Part shown: positions 50,601 through 60,927 of the stretch, in pieces
How positions within the stretch are numbered: the stretch's first letter is position 1
How the letters are laid out: each line of letters begins with the position of its first letter
Virus record (IMG/VR): IMGVR_UViG_3300025881_000985
Coordinates: 124,001-188,000 of that record
Direction: 5' to 3' (one strand)
Source: a virus
DNA: 64,000 nucleotides
Program-made: the position numbers and the translations under genes
Notes under the pieces: model-generated
What the model was told of the DNA's origin: nothing
Database searches by the model: none
Seen by the model: only the letters and a program-made list of their open reading frames with translations

Positions 50601-53600
50601 ATTTGCACTGTTCAATGTATATATTGACCAACGGTTTTCAATCGTACTATCAACCTTAACATATACTCTATGTCCTGCAGATAATGCTGTTAAATCAAGA
50701 TATGCTAATTCATCATAAATGTCAACCACTGAATCAAATTCAGTTACTCCTGGTACAGGCTCAGAACTAAGTAGTCTAGTTAAAATCTTTTGTTGTCTAA
50801 TAGGATGTTTTATTAATACAGCATTGGCTGAACCAACAAAGTTTTTTAGTGCTTCTTGTCTATTAATAATCATTGTCTGTCGAGGTCTAACATTGATGCC
50901 GTAACGATCCTGCTCAAGTAATCCAGAGTCTGGAACAACAAAACCTGATGAATCTTCACCTGCTAAACTATCAATTAATTTACTAATAATACTTTCTGGA
51001 ATATTACTATCAGGATTGCCTTCTTGTATCAATTCATATTCAGTGTGTACAGTATTAGAGTTGCGTATCTTATCGTAACGAATTTGTAAGACTGTGTCTG
51101 TACCACTTAGTTTATCATTTACATTGTATAAACTTATTGCGTTTTCTGCAACCAATGCGGCATACGGAATACCTTGTAATTCAGGTTGCTCAATCATTTC
51201 TGCAATACCAACAATACTTCTAGTTTTGTTAATAGCACTATTTTTATTTGTTACCCAATAATAGTATTTTTCTTTAACAATTCCTGTGCTTTCGTCAACG
51301 GCAGTAGTAGTAACAAATGTTCCTTCGCCAGTATATTTTGGCACTCCGTCTGCATCAGTTAATGAAGTATATTCACTTGGCTTAACAGTACTTTCAATCC
51401 ATTCGCTAACACTTACTACACTTCCTGGGAATAATTTACCCCAGTTCTTAATACGATAAGTTAAGGAATCTTGTTCGTAGTCTACGTACCTAACCAAACT
51501 TAAATCCCACCAAGTTGTTCCAACTTGATCTTCACCCCAGTGCATGTTTTCGTCAACCTGTACGTCAACTCTGCTACTTGGGTTAGTTGTATAAAAAGCA
51601 GGATCAGTTGCTGTTTTGTAATCAAGGTTTATTTCAGCTTGTCCTAGTACCTTTCCTTTAGCAGGATCAATATAATCAAAGTTTGAAATAATTGAATTTG
51701 ATTCTTTGCTATATATCAACATACGACTTAGTGTATCAATATCAACATGTGTACCTTCTTGCCTTGTACGTGACCAGATTCTGGTGTTATTAGTTTTGTA
51801 TAACCAAGCAGTACCACCATTGGGCACAATATTGTCATCACCTGGATCGCCTACAATAATATATTGGTTTTTAAGATCAAGTCCCAGACCAAAGAAATCA
51901 AATCTACGATTCTTTATTAAGTCAAATTTCTGTGCAAATATTTGTAATCCTGTATTGGATACGTGAGTTTCTTTGTTTTCAAATAGTTCGTAAATGTATG
52001 CATTACTTCCAAAGATTTGATCAATAAATGCAGTACTGTTTCCATCAAATGTAGTAGTTGATTCTGTAGTATCTTCTGCTTTGTCAATTATTAATGCTTG
52101 TAATGTTTTACTATTTCCGCTTCCAATTAGTAGCGTTTCATCTGAGTCGCCAACGCTGATACTTAATCCAAAGCTCTCACTACGTGCTCCGCCTGGCACT
52201 GCAATAGTTTGTTCGTATTCAAATTTACCAATATCTAAATCATCACATATTGTATGATCCATACCAGTAACAAATAGTTTGTTTCTTTTTAGTTTACTAG
52301 TGCTTTCAATAGTTAACAAACCATTGGCAATTGAACTGCTAATTCCTGGAATGCCGCTGGCATTAATCTGTTCACTCAATGTTTCAATTGAAGTGTCGTT
52401 TAGTGTAATTCTAAATCCATTAACGTACAAGTTGTCACCAGCAGTGAGTGATGGGTTTGCAACCTTAGCTGTTGCTTTACCAAGATATCTATTTTTCTTT
52501 GTGTATCTGTAAACCTTACCACTATCATAAAAACTTGTTTTATATCCTGGTGCAGTAACATAAACACCTGCACCACTAGAGTCAACTGCAATCTGCGATC
52601 CAAACAATGTATTAGCAATATTATCTTCGCTTGGAGCAGTAAGTTCTTGTACTTTGTCCCAATGTGTAGAACTAAATTTAATCTTTTGTCCTGATTCAAC
52701 TGTTTCGGTTAAAATAATTTCTGACGTACTTGATAATGCATCTGTATAGCTTGTGCCATCAAGTAGTTCTTGTTCACCAACATAAACATTTGCCATGCTA
52801 GTAATATCAGGTGTTGGAGTATATGAAGTTGTGAGTGAATTAGATTTTTGGAATTCAACTCTTCGTTGATAGCAATATACTTTACCTGCGTCTGCTAAAC
52901 CACCAACTGTTTCGCTTGGTGCTCCAACAAATAACTCTGACCCATCTTTGTTGCAATAAAGAAACTTGCCAAACTCTGCATCTGCATTAATACCAGGTGT
53001 TCCTAACGATGGATCTGCTCCATTTATTGTATTTTGCTCTGCATAGTATGGTGCTTGTGTTATTTCAAGTGACGTTATATTAGTATCAATTGCAGGTATA
53101 ATAGTAATTACACTACCAGTAATAGTATAATCAATACCTGGTGTTAGTATATTAGTAGCACTTGCTTTAACAACAACTGAATTAATATTAGTTGGTGTCC
53201 ATCCTATGTCATATGTTTCGCCAGCACTAACACCGTCGTGTACCAACGCCGGAGTTGTACTTGAAGTCAATGTTATTTGATTGAATTCAACATTATTCTT
53301 TTTGTGATAAACATACACTTTGTTAGCATCTGGTGCACCAACAAAAATCCAATTACTGTCTTCACTGATTCTGACAGCCTTACCAAACCCTTCGGTACTC
53401 GATGAACCGGCTGGTGCAGGTAATATTTGTACTCCGTGTTCTTTTTCACTAACTCTAAAGTTGTGTACAAACGCTATTCCTGGATCAGTTCTTGGTGCTC
53501 CAACAACACAAACATATCCACTTAGGTCTACAGCATCTCCATAACCAGTAAATGTTCCGGTGTGCTGATAAGGAATAAGTTTAGCTGTTTGTGCAAACTT

Positions 53601-56600
53601 GCCTTCCGGTAACAATGAGAATATATTAACACGACCGTTTTGTCCGTTTCCGGCGCCAACTGCTATTAGGTCTCCGTGAATATTAATTTTAGTTGCACCA
53701 CCGTATCCATCATTTCCTACGTAATCACTGCCTTCACTGTTTAGTTCTTGACTTTGTGTCCAATTGTTTTGTTTTTCGTAGACACCCCATTTTTCAGTAT
53801 CATCAAAGTTTTCAACCCAAACTCTATCGCCATTTTTCCATCCACGTTTAGGAGCAACAGTATCAAGCAACATTGGATTTTCAATTCTCATACTATCCAT
53901 TTCAAATAGTATTCCTGTGTCATTGGATATCGAACGAGCTTCTTTGAGGAAGTCCTCTCCTTGATACATTGCAACCAATACTGTTTGTTGTCCTTCTACA
54001 GATTTTACTCTATAAAAACCATCATAACTAGCATCAAAGCCTTTTATGCAAAATACTTCGTTAACTTTTAAGTTGTGTGGTTCAGTGAAGTCAATGCTCA
54101 TTACTCCATCAATTTCAAAACTAATAGTCTCTGGTGCGGCATCGCTTGCGGTTAATCTATATACGTTCCAGTCTAGGTCAAAATCTTTAGCTACCCAAAT
54201 TTTAAATCCATCACCAAGTTTCTTTAGATGAGTGTTAAGTGCATTAAAGTTTGTAATATCGTATAATGTTGCATCAATATCGGCACTGTTTACAAAACCT
54301 GCTTTAGCAATATCTTTTGAATAGTCACTATCATCACTGCGTGAATGGAAGATATTCTTTTCAAACTTTGCTCCAGTTTTCTTATACAGGCCAGCTGACT
54401 TAACACTAATAATATCCGGTATGTCTGGATCTAAATTATCTAACAACTGAAGCGAACTTGGATTGTCAGTTAGTTTACTATCATCTAGTTCTATTTCAAT
54501 TTGTGCATCACTTTCTAGTGATCCGTATTCTCCAACACGTACCGCCCATTCTTCGTAAGTATCAATTTTACTTGATATATTATTAAAGCTGGCACTTGTT
54601 AATGCTGTAATACTATTGTTAGATCCTTTTTCTTTGATAAATCCTTGATAGAACTTTGTTTGACTTTGGAAGTCTAAGTTTAAATCTGCTAGGTATTTTC
54701 TATTGCGTAATCCAATCAGTCCAGTTGAAAATTGCTGTAATGATTCATCGACTGGCATGTCTTCAATATTGTATAGGTTAACAAACTTCTGTGCATTGAA
54801 TGCAAAGTTTGGAAGTAATCCAGTTTTAATTGCAAAGCGATCAACTTGTTGCCAATTGTTTAAATCAAACTCATCGCTTCCAATAACATTGTTAAGAGCT
54901 ACATAGTAGTTTCCTTTGAATGTAACCAATGATCCTTTTTTGTAATCAGTATTTGTTACCCAAACATCAATTTTAGGATCGTTATAAACAAATCCTGCAG
55001 GTGCTAATTCGCCTGTCCAGTCTGCTGTTTTATTACCAACAACTTTTAATCGGAACTGTCTATTTCCTAATTCTGGCAAATAGATAATGTCATTGAACAC
55101 TGTAGTATTATCAAATACCAGTGCATGTTCAAATTGTACAATTCTACCTTCAAACAAGCAAATAGTATTGTTGTTTAGTGTCTCTAAACTAAATTCGCCC
55201 GGCTGTCTATTAATTGTAAATTCAGTGTTTTTAATAACTCCAAAGTTTTGATTTAATACTTTATTACCATTGCTTTCGTTTGTGATATGATCAATAGTTC
55301 CGCCAGTTGTGTTAACTTCAATACGATCAAACGTTGGACTTAATATTAATATACTACCTGGTGCCCATTCTTGCTGTTCCCAGGATAAAAATTCTTTACA
55401 ACTTAATTCCCAGTTGCGTTGCTCGTTTAGTGCTGGATCATTTACGTTAAATGTAAATCCTTGACCTACTAGATAACGCCCATAACTGATTAGAAAGTCG
55501 CATACTTGCTGTACGTTAGCAAATTCATGTCCGTATGGTACAAGTATTTTCTTACGTTGATAATTGTGATACACTACTGCTCGTCTATCTAGTACAACCA
55601 ATGTATGATTTTCGTTGTCAGCAATACTTGGAATAATTGGAAAGTACGGATTAGTTAAATCGTACCCAGAAATTGTAAACCCGTTTCCGCTACGCTCAAC
55701 AACAACTCCACTGTATACTAGTTTCCTAACTGGTGTACTTTTGTTTAGAATAATTTTATAGTTCTCGTCAGGTACAATAATACTTTCGTTGTTACTGGTT
55801 GGACTACTTTGTTCAGCCAATACATTGATATAATTTTTACCTGTGAAACTTGCAGTTTTATAACCTAGTTGAACATCAATATTTTTAAATTGTTTAGTTA
55901 AAGTTGTTTGAGGATCAATCCCTCTGTACTTCATATAATCAACAATCCAGTTCAAATAACCAGCAACGAAATTGCGTGATTCTTCTGTGTTTGCAGTAGC
56001 CGGAATAACGCTGTCCGGAACGACCACTGTATCTGGACTGATACGTTTCAGAGTGCTAACATTTACAAGTTGCTTTAATTTACTATCTCTGTAATAGCGT
56101 TTGATGTTTAACAAACTACCAAAGTAGAACGCTGGTTTAAGTAAACTTAGTCCACGCTGTACTGCAAATGGATAATCACTTGATCTTCTCCAGGAGAACT
56201 CAGCAGGTCCAACAGAACCAACTGAAAAACTTTGATTTAACTTTGGCGGATTTAGTGCTCTAACTATAAACTGATCTGGGCTCTTTAATACACCATACTC
56301 ATCAACAGGGATAATACTGGTTAATCCTGGACGTTTATAATTGTCATCGTATCCTGCTCTGTTACCAGCATAAATGTATCCTTTTTCAAGGTCTTCCCAC
56401 AACAATAAGTTGCCGCCAGTATATGGTGCTTTGCCGTAACGGTCTTCCCACCAACTTGGAATAATACTGAACCCAAGCATTTCCCATGGATGCGTATGTG
56501 GGCGAACTGTATCAAATACACTTAGATAAACTGCTCTAGCACTGCCTGGTAATTTAGTATCGTCTAACTTGTTTAACTGATCTTTGTAGTTCCATGACCA

Positions 56601-59600
56601 CGGATCGTTTGATTGGAAGAAACTGTTGGTTGAGTAATCAACTTGGTTGGCTCCTGCCCACTTCAAGAAACTACGACTAATAATACGTTCCCATTCAACT
56701 TCTGTGTAATCAGTATCTCTGAAATTTCCTGGAATATAAGTGTTAATATCAAAGATGTTAGTTGAATAATCTATTTTAATATTGTTATAAATTCTACGCT
56801 CAAATTCTAATAGCAAGTCATCTCTAAAATCATTGAACGCTGGAATAATACTTCCGTCATGTCCTTGTATAACAAAAATTGGAGTTTGATAGTTATCATC
56901 TTTAAACTTGAGAGGTCTAAACGCTGGAAACAATCCTAATTTACTTGGAGTTGCAGGTAAGTAACATCCATCTGTATTATGATAAACTGCAATCCTAATT
57001 TTATCATCAACAACCAATGTATAGTTTTCGTTAATAATAACTGCTGATCTATCCTGAGGGAAATAATAGTCTTTACCTTTTACTAATTGTACATCATTTA
57101 CATAAACAAGTATTGCAGTATTTCCTAATTGATCATCATTGAATACTGATGGTAAATCAAATTGTTTAAGATTTGGATTGATAACAGTGTCGGCATATAT
57201 TGTTCTATTGTTACCATACGGCAACATGTCTGTGTGGTAGAAAGGAAACGAACTGTCTTTTGTTAAGTTGATAGCATCAATTATAGCATCAACATGTTGT
57301 TCAGTTGTCTTAGAATCAATTGATGCAATCTGTCCAGAAAGTTCAAGAAACTTGTTTTTAAATTTTGTATATTCTCTACTGGAAAATTCAATACTTTCAA
57401 TAAAGTTTGTATTATCTTGTGTTAGGAATAGGTTGCTGTACAACAATGGAAAACCATGCTGTAATATAGTTCCTGAACTATCCTTGTAATAAATGTCTCG
57501 TTGACTACTAAATGCTCCAGTTGCTTCATATATAACATTTGTGTTTTCTTCTAATTTAGAAATATGATCCTTGAGTTGACCAAGTGTTAAACTACTAAAG
57601 TCAGAATTTTTACTGTTAAAGTCCAAGTTACTTGGAACTTCGTAATATCCCTGTTGACTAATACTCTTTCTACTATACAACAGAATGTCAACTTTGTCAA
57701 ACTCTTGTGTCAAGAAAGTTGGATTAATTACCACACATAACTTTTCACCAATTAACTCTAGTGTAAAATTACCTCTACTCAACAGTGTATTTTTAACCCA
57801 AACTTTGATGTTAGGCATTGTTACAACTTCGTCACTGATAATATCAATCTCAAAGTAATTGGTAAGCCCATCAAATTCAAATGTTAATATTTGAAACTGT
57901 TTACTTTCTTCTTTGTTCTTAACCCAAGTATTACGATACTCTTTGTTTGTCTTGGTATAATTTTTAATTAAAAATCCTGTATTGATACTTTTGGATACTG
58001 TGTCCAATGCAATACTACTAGTAAACGTATCGCTGTTATACGTTGCTTCAAATTCTAAATCACTGATGCTGTTAAAGTTTCTATAACTGACAGGAAATCC
58101 TAGTACGTTATCATTGACAGTGCCTGTTCCTTGCTTGTATTGGAATAGCGTTGTTCCTGTAAAAGTAGTGTTAGGATAGGTTGTTGTATTAGAAAAACTA
58201 ATGTCGTTGCTGTCAAAAACATCAAACAAAGGACTTTCGTTTACTTTTGTTTTTAGTTGCCCTTCGTACCAAAGGTTGCCGTCATAATGATAGTTCTTTT
58301 TACTGTTCTTACCAGATAACACAATAACCACGTCGCCGTCTTCAAGTAATCTTGATCCTGCTTTTTCTTCTAAGTGAATTGTAGGGGAACCAGCAATAGT
58401 CACCAAACTAATTGTGTAAACACGCTTTCGAATTTCAGGATCTTCTTCGTTTGCAAAGATAATACTTTTGTTATCTTGTAAAGAGAACAGCAATTCCCAA
58501 CTAGAACTTGTTGTGGGATCCTGTGCAATGTTCTCTTTTGCTTCATATGCAATACCATTGTAAATAACATACTCTTCAGCAAGTATTGTATTTGCTGTTG
58601 ATGTATCATACACTGAGTATGCAAATAATTCAAACCAAGTAGTTCCAATATTCTCAACAGCAGGAACAACATTTATGCCAACGTTTTGAAGTGCTTCGTA
58701 TGCTTTATTATTATAAGCCATACGCTCGCCTTTTTGATATGTACGTGAATCATCAAAAGGTATTAGTGGAAAATGTTCTTTCCAAACAACAGTATCAGTG
58801 GGCAATGTTTGTGTATTCTTAATAGCACCATAAACACTCGTTCCTGATATAACAACTGATCCTTTAAGATAATGAGAAATATTTGAATATATACTTCCTG
58901 AGCGTTCAATGTCACTAAAGGCATCTTTAACAGTAAAATCTAAATAGTCAACTGGTTCAATGGCTTGAATACCAAAATTAAGTAATCTTAATGAATGTTC
59001 AAACTCAATGACTGGGCGTTTAGCTCTAAACTCTTGATCTGGCAAACTAGTATTCTTAGCTCGGTAATTAGGAAGTTCAACTAGTGTTACTCCATCAGAC
59101 TGAAGTTGAAAAAAGTTATCTTCGCCGTATGCATAAAATATCTGGTCTGGATTATATTCGTATGCTAAATTTTGTATTGCTACTTTACTTCGTAGTGTAG
59201 TTACTACCTGCACATCATCTGGTATAGGAACAAATTCATTGTTTAAGTTTGGATCAAATGTGAAAGTATATATTAGTACTTCTTTATTAAGTTCAGCAGT
59301 CTTAGTTAAGACATCAATATGGAACCAACGATTACTTCTTGACCAACCGTTTAAATCATAACTTCCTCTATTAATAGTAATATAGTCAGGTGTGTTTAAC
59401 CCACCTATAGCATATGTTTCGTTTGGTGTTAAGTCAGCAACTGAAATCAATCTAATACTTCTACCAACACCTTCAACATAATATTCTTTATTTGCCCACC
59501 TTGCTGGAGTTACACTATCATTAAATAAAATCTTTAATCCATTTGTAAACTCAACGCCGTTTGGACTTGCATAACTAATTTGTCCAATAATGTCTTGGGC

Positions 59601-60911
59601 AACATCAATGGTAAAGTTATCAGCATCAACAACACGAATCTCTCCAAAGAATACATCTGATGTTGAGTCTTGGTAATACAATCTATCAAGTATACTGGTA
59701 ATAACTGGTACTTCGTGGTATGTATTATCAAAGTCTAAATAGTACTCTTTAGTTCCACTAGCAATTCCGTTCTTTACATAAACTTTCTCATCAAATGCCA
59801 CGGCAGTTGAAGGCACAAGCGTAATAATATAATCATCGGCTAATCCTGTGTCTAAATCTATATCACTGGTCGCAATAAGTGTTACTCTCCAAATATTTCT
59901 TCTAATGTTAAACGGAACAACTTGATCATCTGTAGCAATTCCATATCGTAACATATCAAAAAATTCATTGTTTGTCCATTCAATGTCTGTTACAACATCG
60001 TCATTGGTAACAAACACCATGCTTTTATTGTGCAAGTTAGCATATGTTTGAGCTCCGTCAATTCCGTTTTGGTGTGTCTTTAAGAACTGACTTAGTAAAA
60101 CACCTTGTATCTCATCATAATGAATACCACTTGCAATATCAACCTGCTCAATAGTGTCCATAAGAGTAAATCTATTTTGTGCATCAGCTAGTGGAACTTT
60201 GAAAGTAACTGTACCATCATCTGTTCCGTTGTTTTCTACACCAAATACTTCACGTGTACTAATGTTGCTTTGGTTTGTACGAACCCCGCTTGTGCCGGGC
60301 TCAGTTTGAATCCAAAATTGATGTTCTGGATCATCAATTTTAAAAGTATAAGTTCCACCACGTGCTAGAACTAGCACAGGATTACTTTCAATTCCTTTTT
60401 CACTGAAGTTAAAACCACTAACACTAAGGTTACGTGTTACGCTGTAGTCTTCGCTGGTTTCAACGTTGCCTGCAAATACATCTACACTTGCTGGTCCGTC
60501 TGGAACCCAGTAGTAATTCTTAAAGTTTGTAAACTTGTCATAATCAAACAATCCATCAAAACTATAACTTTCATTGGAAAACAATCTATTATGATTGTCA
60601 ATGATGCCGCCGTTGTATTGAATCTGTTGCAATAGGTCAACATACGAGCTAAAGAAATCAATGGTGTCAGTGTCTTTGTCTTTAACAACAACAGCTGGTT
60701 CTAATTGATAGTTCTGTCTTGTAATACTTGGTTCAGCGACATAGTTGTCGTTTGTTTTATATGTAGGACTAAACTTACGGCCAATGTAGCCATTTACTTT
60801 TGTAAAGTTTGGTTCAGATACTAATTGATCGAGTGTAGCATTTAAGAACTTCTTGTTAGTCTCTGTTCTAAATACTTCTGGAAGAAAGTTAACTGTTTTA
60901 ACGATTGCCAT
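47670..60911 (-). CDS. giant (4,413-residue) tail/baseplate structural protein
   Basis: One continuous frame of 13.2 kb. The N-terminus (TVNFLPEVFRTETNKKFLN, then FTKVNGYIGRKF) looks like the start of large structural proteins of T4-like marine phages. Residues about 2400-3030 hold six or more FG-GAP-like blades (GYGGATKINIHGDLIAVGAG; FGKAVRISEDSNWIFVGAP; FGKFLYCNKDGSELFVGAP), suggesting a beta-propeller. Carbohydrate-binding-module-like units (W-Y-x-KG-D-V-YNG-Y) occur near 707, 755, 1982, 3810, 3990, 4037 and 4117. It may be a long fibre or baseplate spoke that binds surface glycans. No frameshift or stop is seen. Confidence 0.8.
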   Translation of the reverse strand: MAIVKTVNFLPEVFRTETNKKFLNATLDQLVSEPNFTKVNGYIGRKFSPTYKTNDNYVAEPSITRQNYQLEPAVVVKDKDTDTIDFFSSYVDLLQQIQYNGGIIDNHNRLFSNESYSFDGLFDYDKFTNFKNYYWVPDGPASVDVFAGNVETSEDYSVTRNLSVSGFNFSEKGIESNPVLVLARGGTYTFKIDDPEHQFWIQTEPGTSGVRTNQSNISTREVFGVENNGTDDGTVTFKVPLADAQNRFTLMDTIEQVDIASGIHYDEIQGVLLSQFLKTHQNGIDGAQTYANLHNKSMVFVTNDDVVTDIEWTNNEFFDMLRYGIATDDQVVPFNIRRNIWRVTLIATSDIDLDTGLADDYIITLVPSTAVAFDEKVYVKNGIASGTKEYYLDFDNTYHEVPVITSILDRLYYQDSTSDVFFGEIRVVDADNFTIDVAQDIIGQISYASPNGVEFTNGLKILFNDSVTPARWANKEYYVEGVGRSIRLISVADLTPNETYAIGGLNTPDYITINRGSYDLNGWSRSNRWFHIDVLTKTAELNKEVLIYTFTFDPNLNNEFVPIPDDVQVVTTLRSKVAIQNLAYEYNPDQIFYAYGEDNFFQLQSDGVTLVELPNYRAKNTSLPDQEFRAKRPVIEFEHSLRLLNFGIQAIEPVDYLDFTVKDAFSDIERSGSIYSNISHYLKGSVVISGTSVYGAIKNTQTLPTDTVVWKEHFPLIPFDDSRTYQKGERMAYNNKAYEALQNVGINVVPAVENIGTTWFELFAYSVYDTSTANTILAEEYVIYNGIAYEAKENIAQDPTTSSSWELLFSLQDNKSIIFANEEDPEIRKRVYTISLVTIAGSPTIHLEEKAGSRLLEDGDVVIVLSGKNSKKNYHYDGNLWYEGQLKTKVNESPLFDVFDSNDISFSNTTTYPNTTFTGTTLFQYKQGTGTVNDNVLGFPVSYRNFNSISDLEFEATYNSDTFTSSIALDTVSKSINTGFLIKNYTKTNKEYRNTWVKNKEESKQFQILTFEFDGLTNYFEIDIISDEVVTMPNIKVWVKNTLLSRGNFTLELIGEKLCVVINPTFLTQEFDKVDILLYSRKSISQQGYYEVPSNLDFNSKNSDFSSLTLGQLKDHISKLEENTNVIYEATGAFSSQRDIYYKDSSGTILQHGFPLLYSNLFLTQDNTNFIESIEFSSREYTKFKNKFLELSGQIASIDSKTTEQHVDAIIDAINLTKDSSFPFYHTDMLPYGNNRTIYADTVINPNLKQFDLPSVFNDDQLGNTAILVYVNDVQLVKGKDYYFPQDRSAVIINENYTLVVDDKIRIAVYHNTDGCYLPATPSKLGLFPAFRPLKFKDDNYQTPIFVIQGHDGSIIPAFNDFRDDLLLEFERRIYNNIKIDYSTNIFDINTYIPGNFRDTDYTEVEWERIISRSFLKWAGANQVDYSTNSFFQSNDPWSWNYKDQLNKLDDTKLPGSARAVYLSVFDTVRPHTHPWEMLGFSIIPSWWEDRYGKAPYTGGNLLLWEDLEKGYIYAGNRAGYDDNYKRPGLTSIIPVDEYGVLKSPDQFIVRALNPPKLNQSFSVGSVGPAEFSWRRSSDYPFAVQRGLSLLKPAFYFGSLLNIKRYYRDSKLKQLVNVSTLKRISPDTVVVPDSVIPATANTEESRNFVAGYLNWIVDYMKYRGIDPQTTLTKQFKNIDVQLGYKTASFTGKNYINVLAEQSSPTSNNESIIVPDENYKIILNKSTPVRKLVYSGVVVERSGNGFTISGYDLTNPYFPIIPSIADNENHTLVVLDRRAVVYHNYQRKKILVPYGHEFANVQQVCDFLISYGRYLVGQGFTFNVNDPALNEQRNWELSCKEFLSWEQQEWAPGSILILSPTFDRIEVNTTGGTIDHITNESNGNKVLNQNFGVIKNTEFTINRQPGEFSLETLNNNTICLFEGRIVQFEHALVFDNTTVFNDIIYLPELGNRQFRLKVVGNKTADWTGELAPAGFVYNDPKIDVWVTNTDYKKGSLVTFKGNYYVALNNVIGSDEFDLNNWQQVDRFAIKTGLLPNFAFNAQKFVNLYNIEDMPVDESLQQFSTGLIGLRNRKYLADLNLDFQSQTKFYQGFIKEKGSNNSITALTSASFNNISSKIDTYEEWAVRVGEYGSLESDAQIEIELDDSKLTDNPSSLQLLDNLDPDIPDIISVKSAGLYKKTGAKFEKNIFHSRSDDSDYSKDIAKAGFVNSADIDATLYDITNFNALNTHLKKLGDGFKIWVAKDFDLDWNVYRLTASDAAPETISFEIDGVMSIDFTEPHNLKVNEVFCIKGFDASYDGFYRVKSVEGQQTVLVAMYQGEDFLKEARSISNDTGILFEMDSMRIENPMLLDTVAPKRGWKNGDRVWVENFDDTEKWGVYEKQNNWTQSQELNSEGSDYVGNDGYGGATKINIHGDLIAVGAGNGQNGRVNIFSLLPEGKFAQTAKLIPYQHTGTFTGYGDAVDLSGYVCVVGAPRTDPGIAFVHNFRVSEKEHGVQILPAPAGSSSTEGFGKAVRISEDSNWIFVGAPDANKVYVYHKKNNVEFNQITLTSSTTPALVHDGVSAGETYDIGWTPTNINSVVVKASATNILTPGIDYTITGSVITIIPAIDTNITSLEITQAPYYAEQNTINGADPSLGTPGINADAEFGKFLYCNKDGSELFVGAPSETVGGLADAGKVYCYQRRVEFQKSNSLTTSYTPTPDITSMANVYVGEQELLDGTSYTDALSSTSEIILTETVESGQKIKFSSTHWDKVQELTAPSEDNIANTLFGSQIAVDSSGAGVYVTAPGYKTSFYDSGKVYRYTKKNRYLGKATAKVANPSLTAGDNLYVNGFRITLNDTSIETLSEQINASGIPGISSSIANGLLTIESTSKLKRNKLFVTGMDHTICDDLDIGKFEYEQTIAVPGGARSESFGLSISVGDSDETLLIGSGNSKTLQALIIDKAEDTTESTTTFDGNSTAFIDQIFGSNAYIYELFENKETHVSNTGLQIFAQKFDLIKNRRFDFFGLGLDLKNQYIIVGDPGDDNIVPNGGTAWLYKTNNTRIWSRTRQEGTHVDIDTLSRMLIYSKESNSIISNFDYIDPAKGKVLGQAEINLDYKTATDPAFYTTNPSSRVDVQVDENMHWGEDQVGTTWWDLSLVRYVDYEQDSLTYRIKNWGKLFPGSVVSVSEWIESTVKPSEYTSLTDADGVPKYTGEGTFVTTTAVDESTGIVKEKYYYWVTNKNSAINKTRSIVGIAEMIEQPELQGIPYAALVAENAISLYNVNDKLSGTDTVLQIRYDKIRNSNTVHTEYELIQEGNPDSNIPESIISKLIDSLAGEDSSGFVVPDSGLLEQDRYGINVRPRQTMIINRQEALKNFVGSANAVLIKHPIRQQKILTRLLSSEPVPGVTEFDSVVDIYDELAYLDLTALSAGHRVYVKVDSTIENRWSIYTLNSANDFVLTRVQSYDTNFFWDYVDWYAEGWSVTNRPDYTVDYEADVKKLSLVPAGSVIKVRYNQIGTFTLYRTINYNDVNNLTLIGLGNGTVQITDKLYDSSKYTLGFATENFDSERFDINPSVEIRNIFNALRFDIYIGELREEFNKLFFTLVYYILYTQRNTDWIFKTSFITVFHQLRELTQYPSYVKDNQNYYIDYINEVKPYRSKIREYLISYAGNDTFFGNVSDFDLPSYYEETIDAFRSPSGEGINDNTLLEQTQYQDWVSNKALTLESIQVAQGGEGYTVPPVVTVNDGVTGALSSVKPIAKINPSTGKVTSITFSGTYTFNSSPIININGNGTGGKAYPVMVNNKVRGLNTTIKFDRTTYRSNLVKWTSTLDVVSGDYVYYQNEIYQATQDVPASTIFDFRFFTQLSHEYGNALDRIVAYYVNEDGVAGEDLLTNLIIGINYPGVIVTGLKFSDENVAGDFIDSYIQSTYLDTALGTRAEDISIDGGAFVDKYSSHAPEELVPGINFDTLILSVFTRVTDNTGAIVSGPPLGYRVVHDLTGSQELCPTDWTSSITYNKGDYVKYNGIYYVAIADVKNKLTLTPDTNARWRFVWKPPVAWNSDADYDKTAYATYNGHTYVTRHKIDHKGTVAQTADLPVSASNIDFDLYYVTAESTHYYWKDTDNAWLVASADTWVPKSVYRKGDSIVYNGTLYKSRRGFNYKTEVADIASLPSTDQLESDVHFVTDQSNYYYWNGFNWAVAGSTPANQPAFWLGLTQISETLGSTPLSMPIIWQQVNVESNTGTCPVKFAPETSRKYYRIAEARSTVLTQPFDWSDTTLHLQDVSKIPDPDPGLGKPGVLYCQGEIIYYYEKDTVNNTVGRIRRGVLGTSVPATIAVGTRADDLGYLQSLPDNSDHTDWMNGLNEFGFIEVGDFDYIGPGFGYAFNQSFPDSPNDADSDPGDAPFDYSISISSGGGASEQATFLSKATAYNP

Positions 60912-60927
60912 GTTACTGTACTTTACC

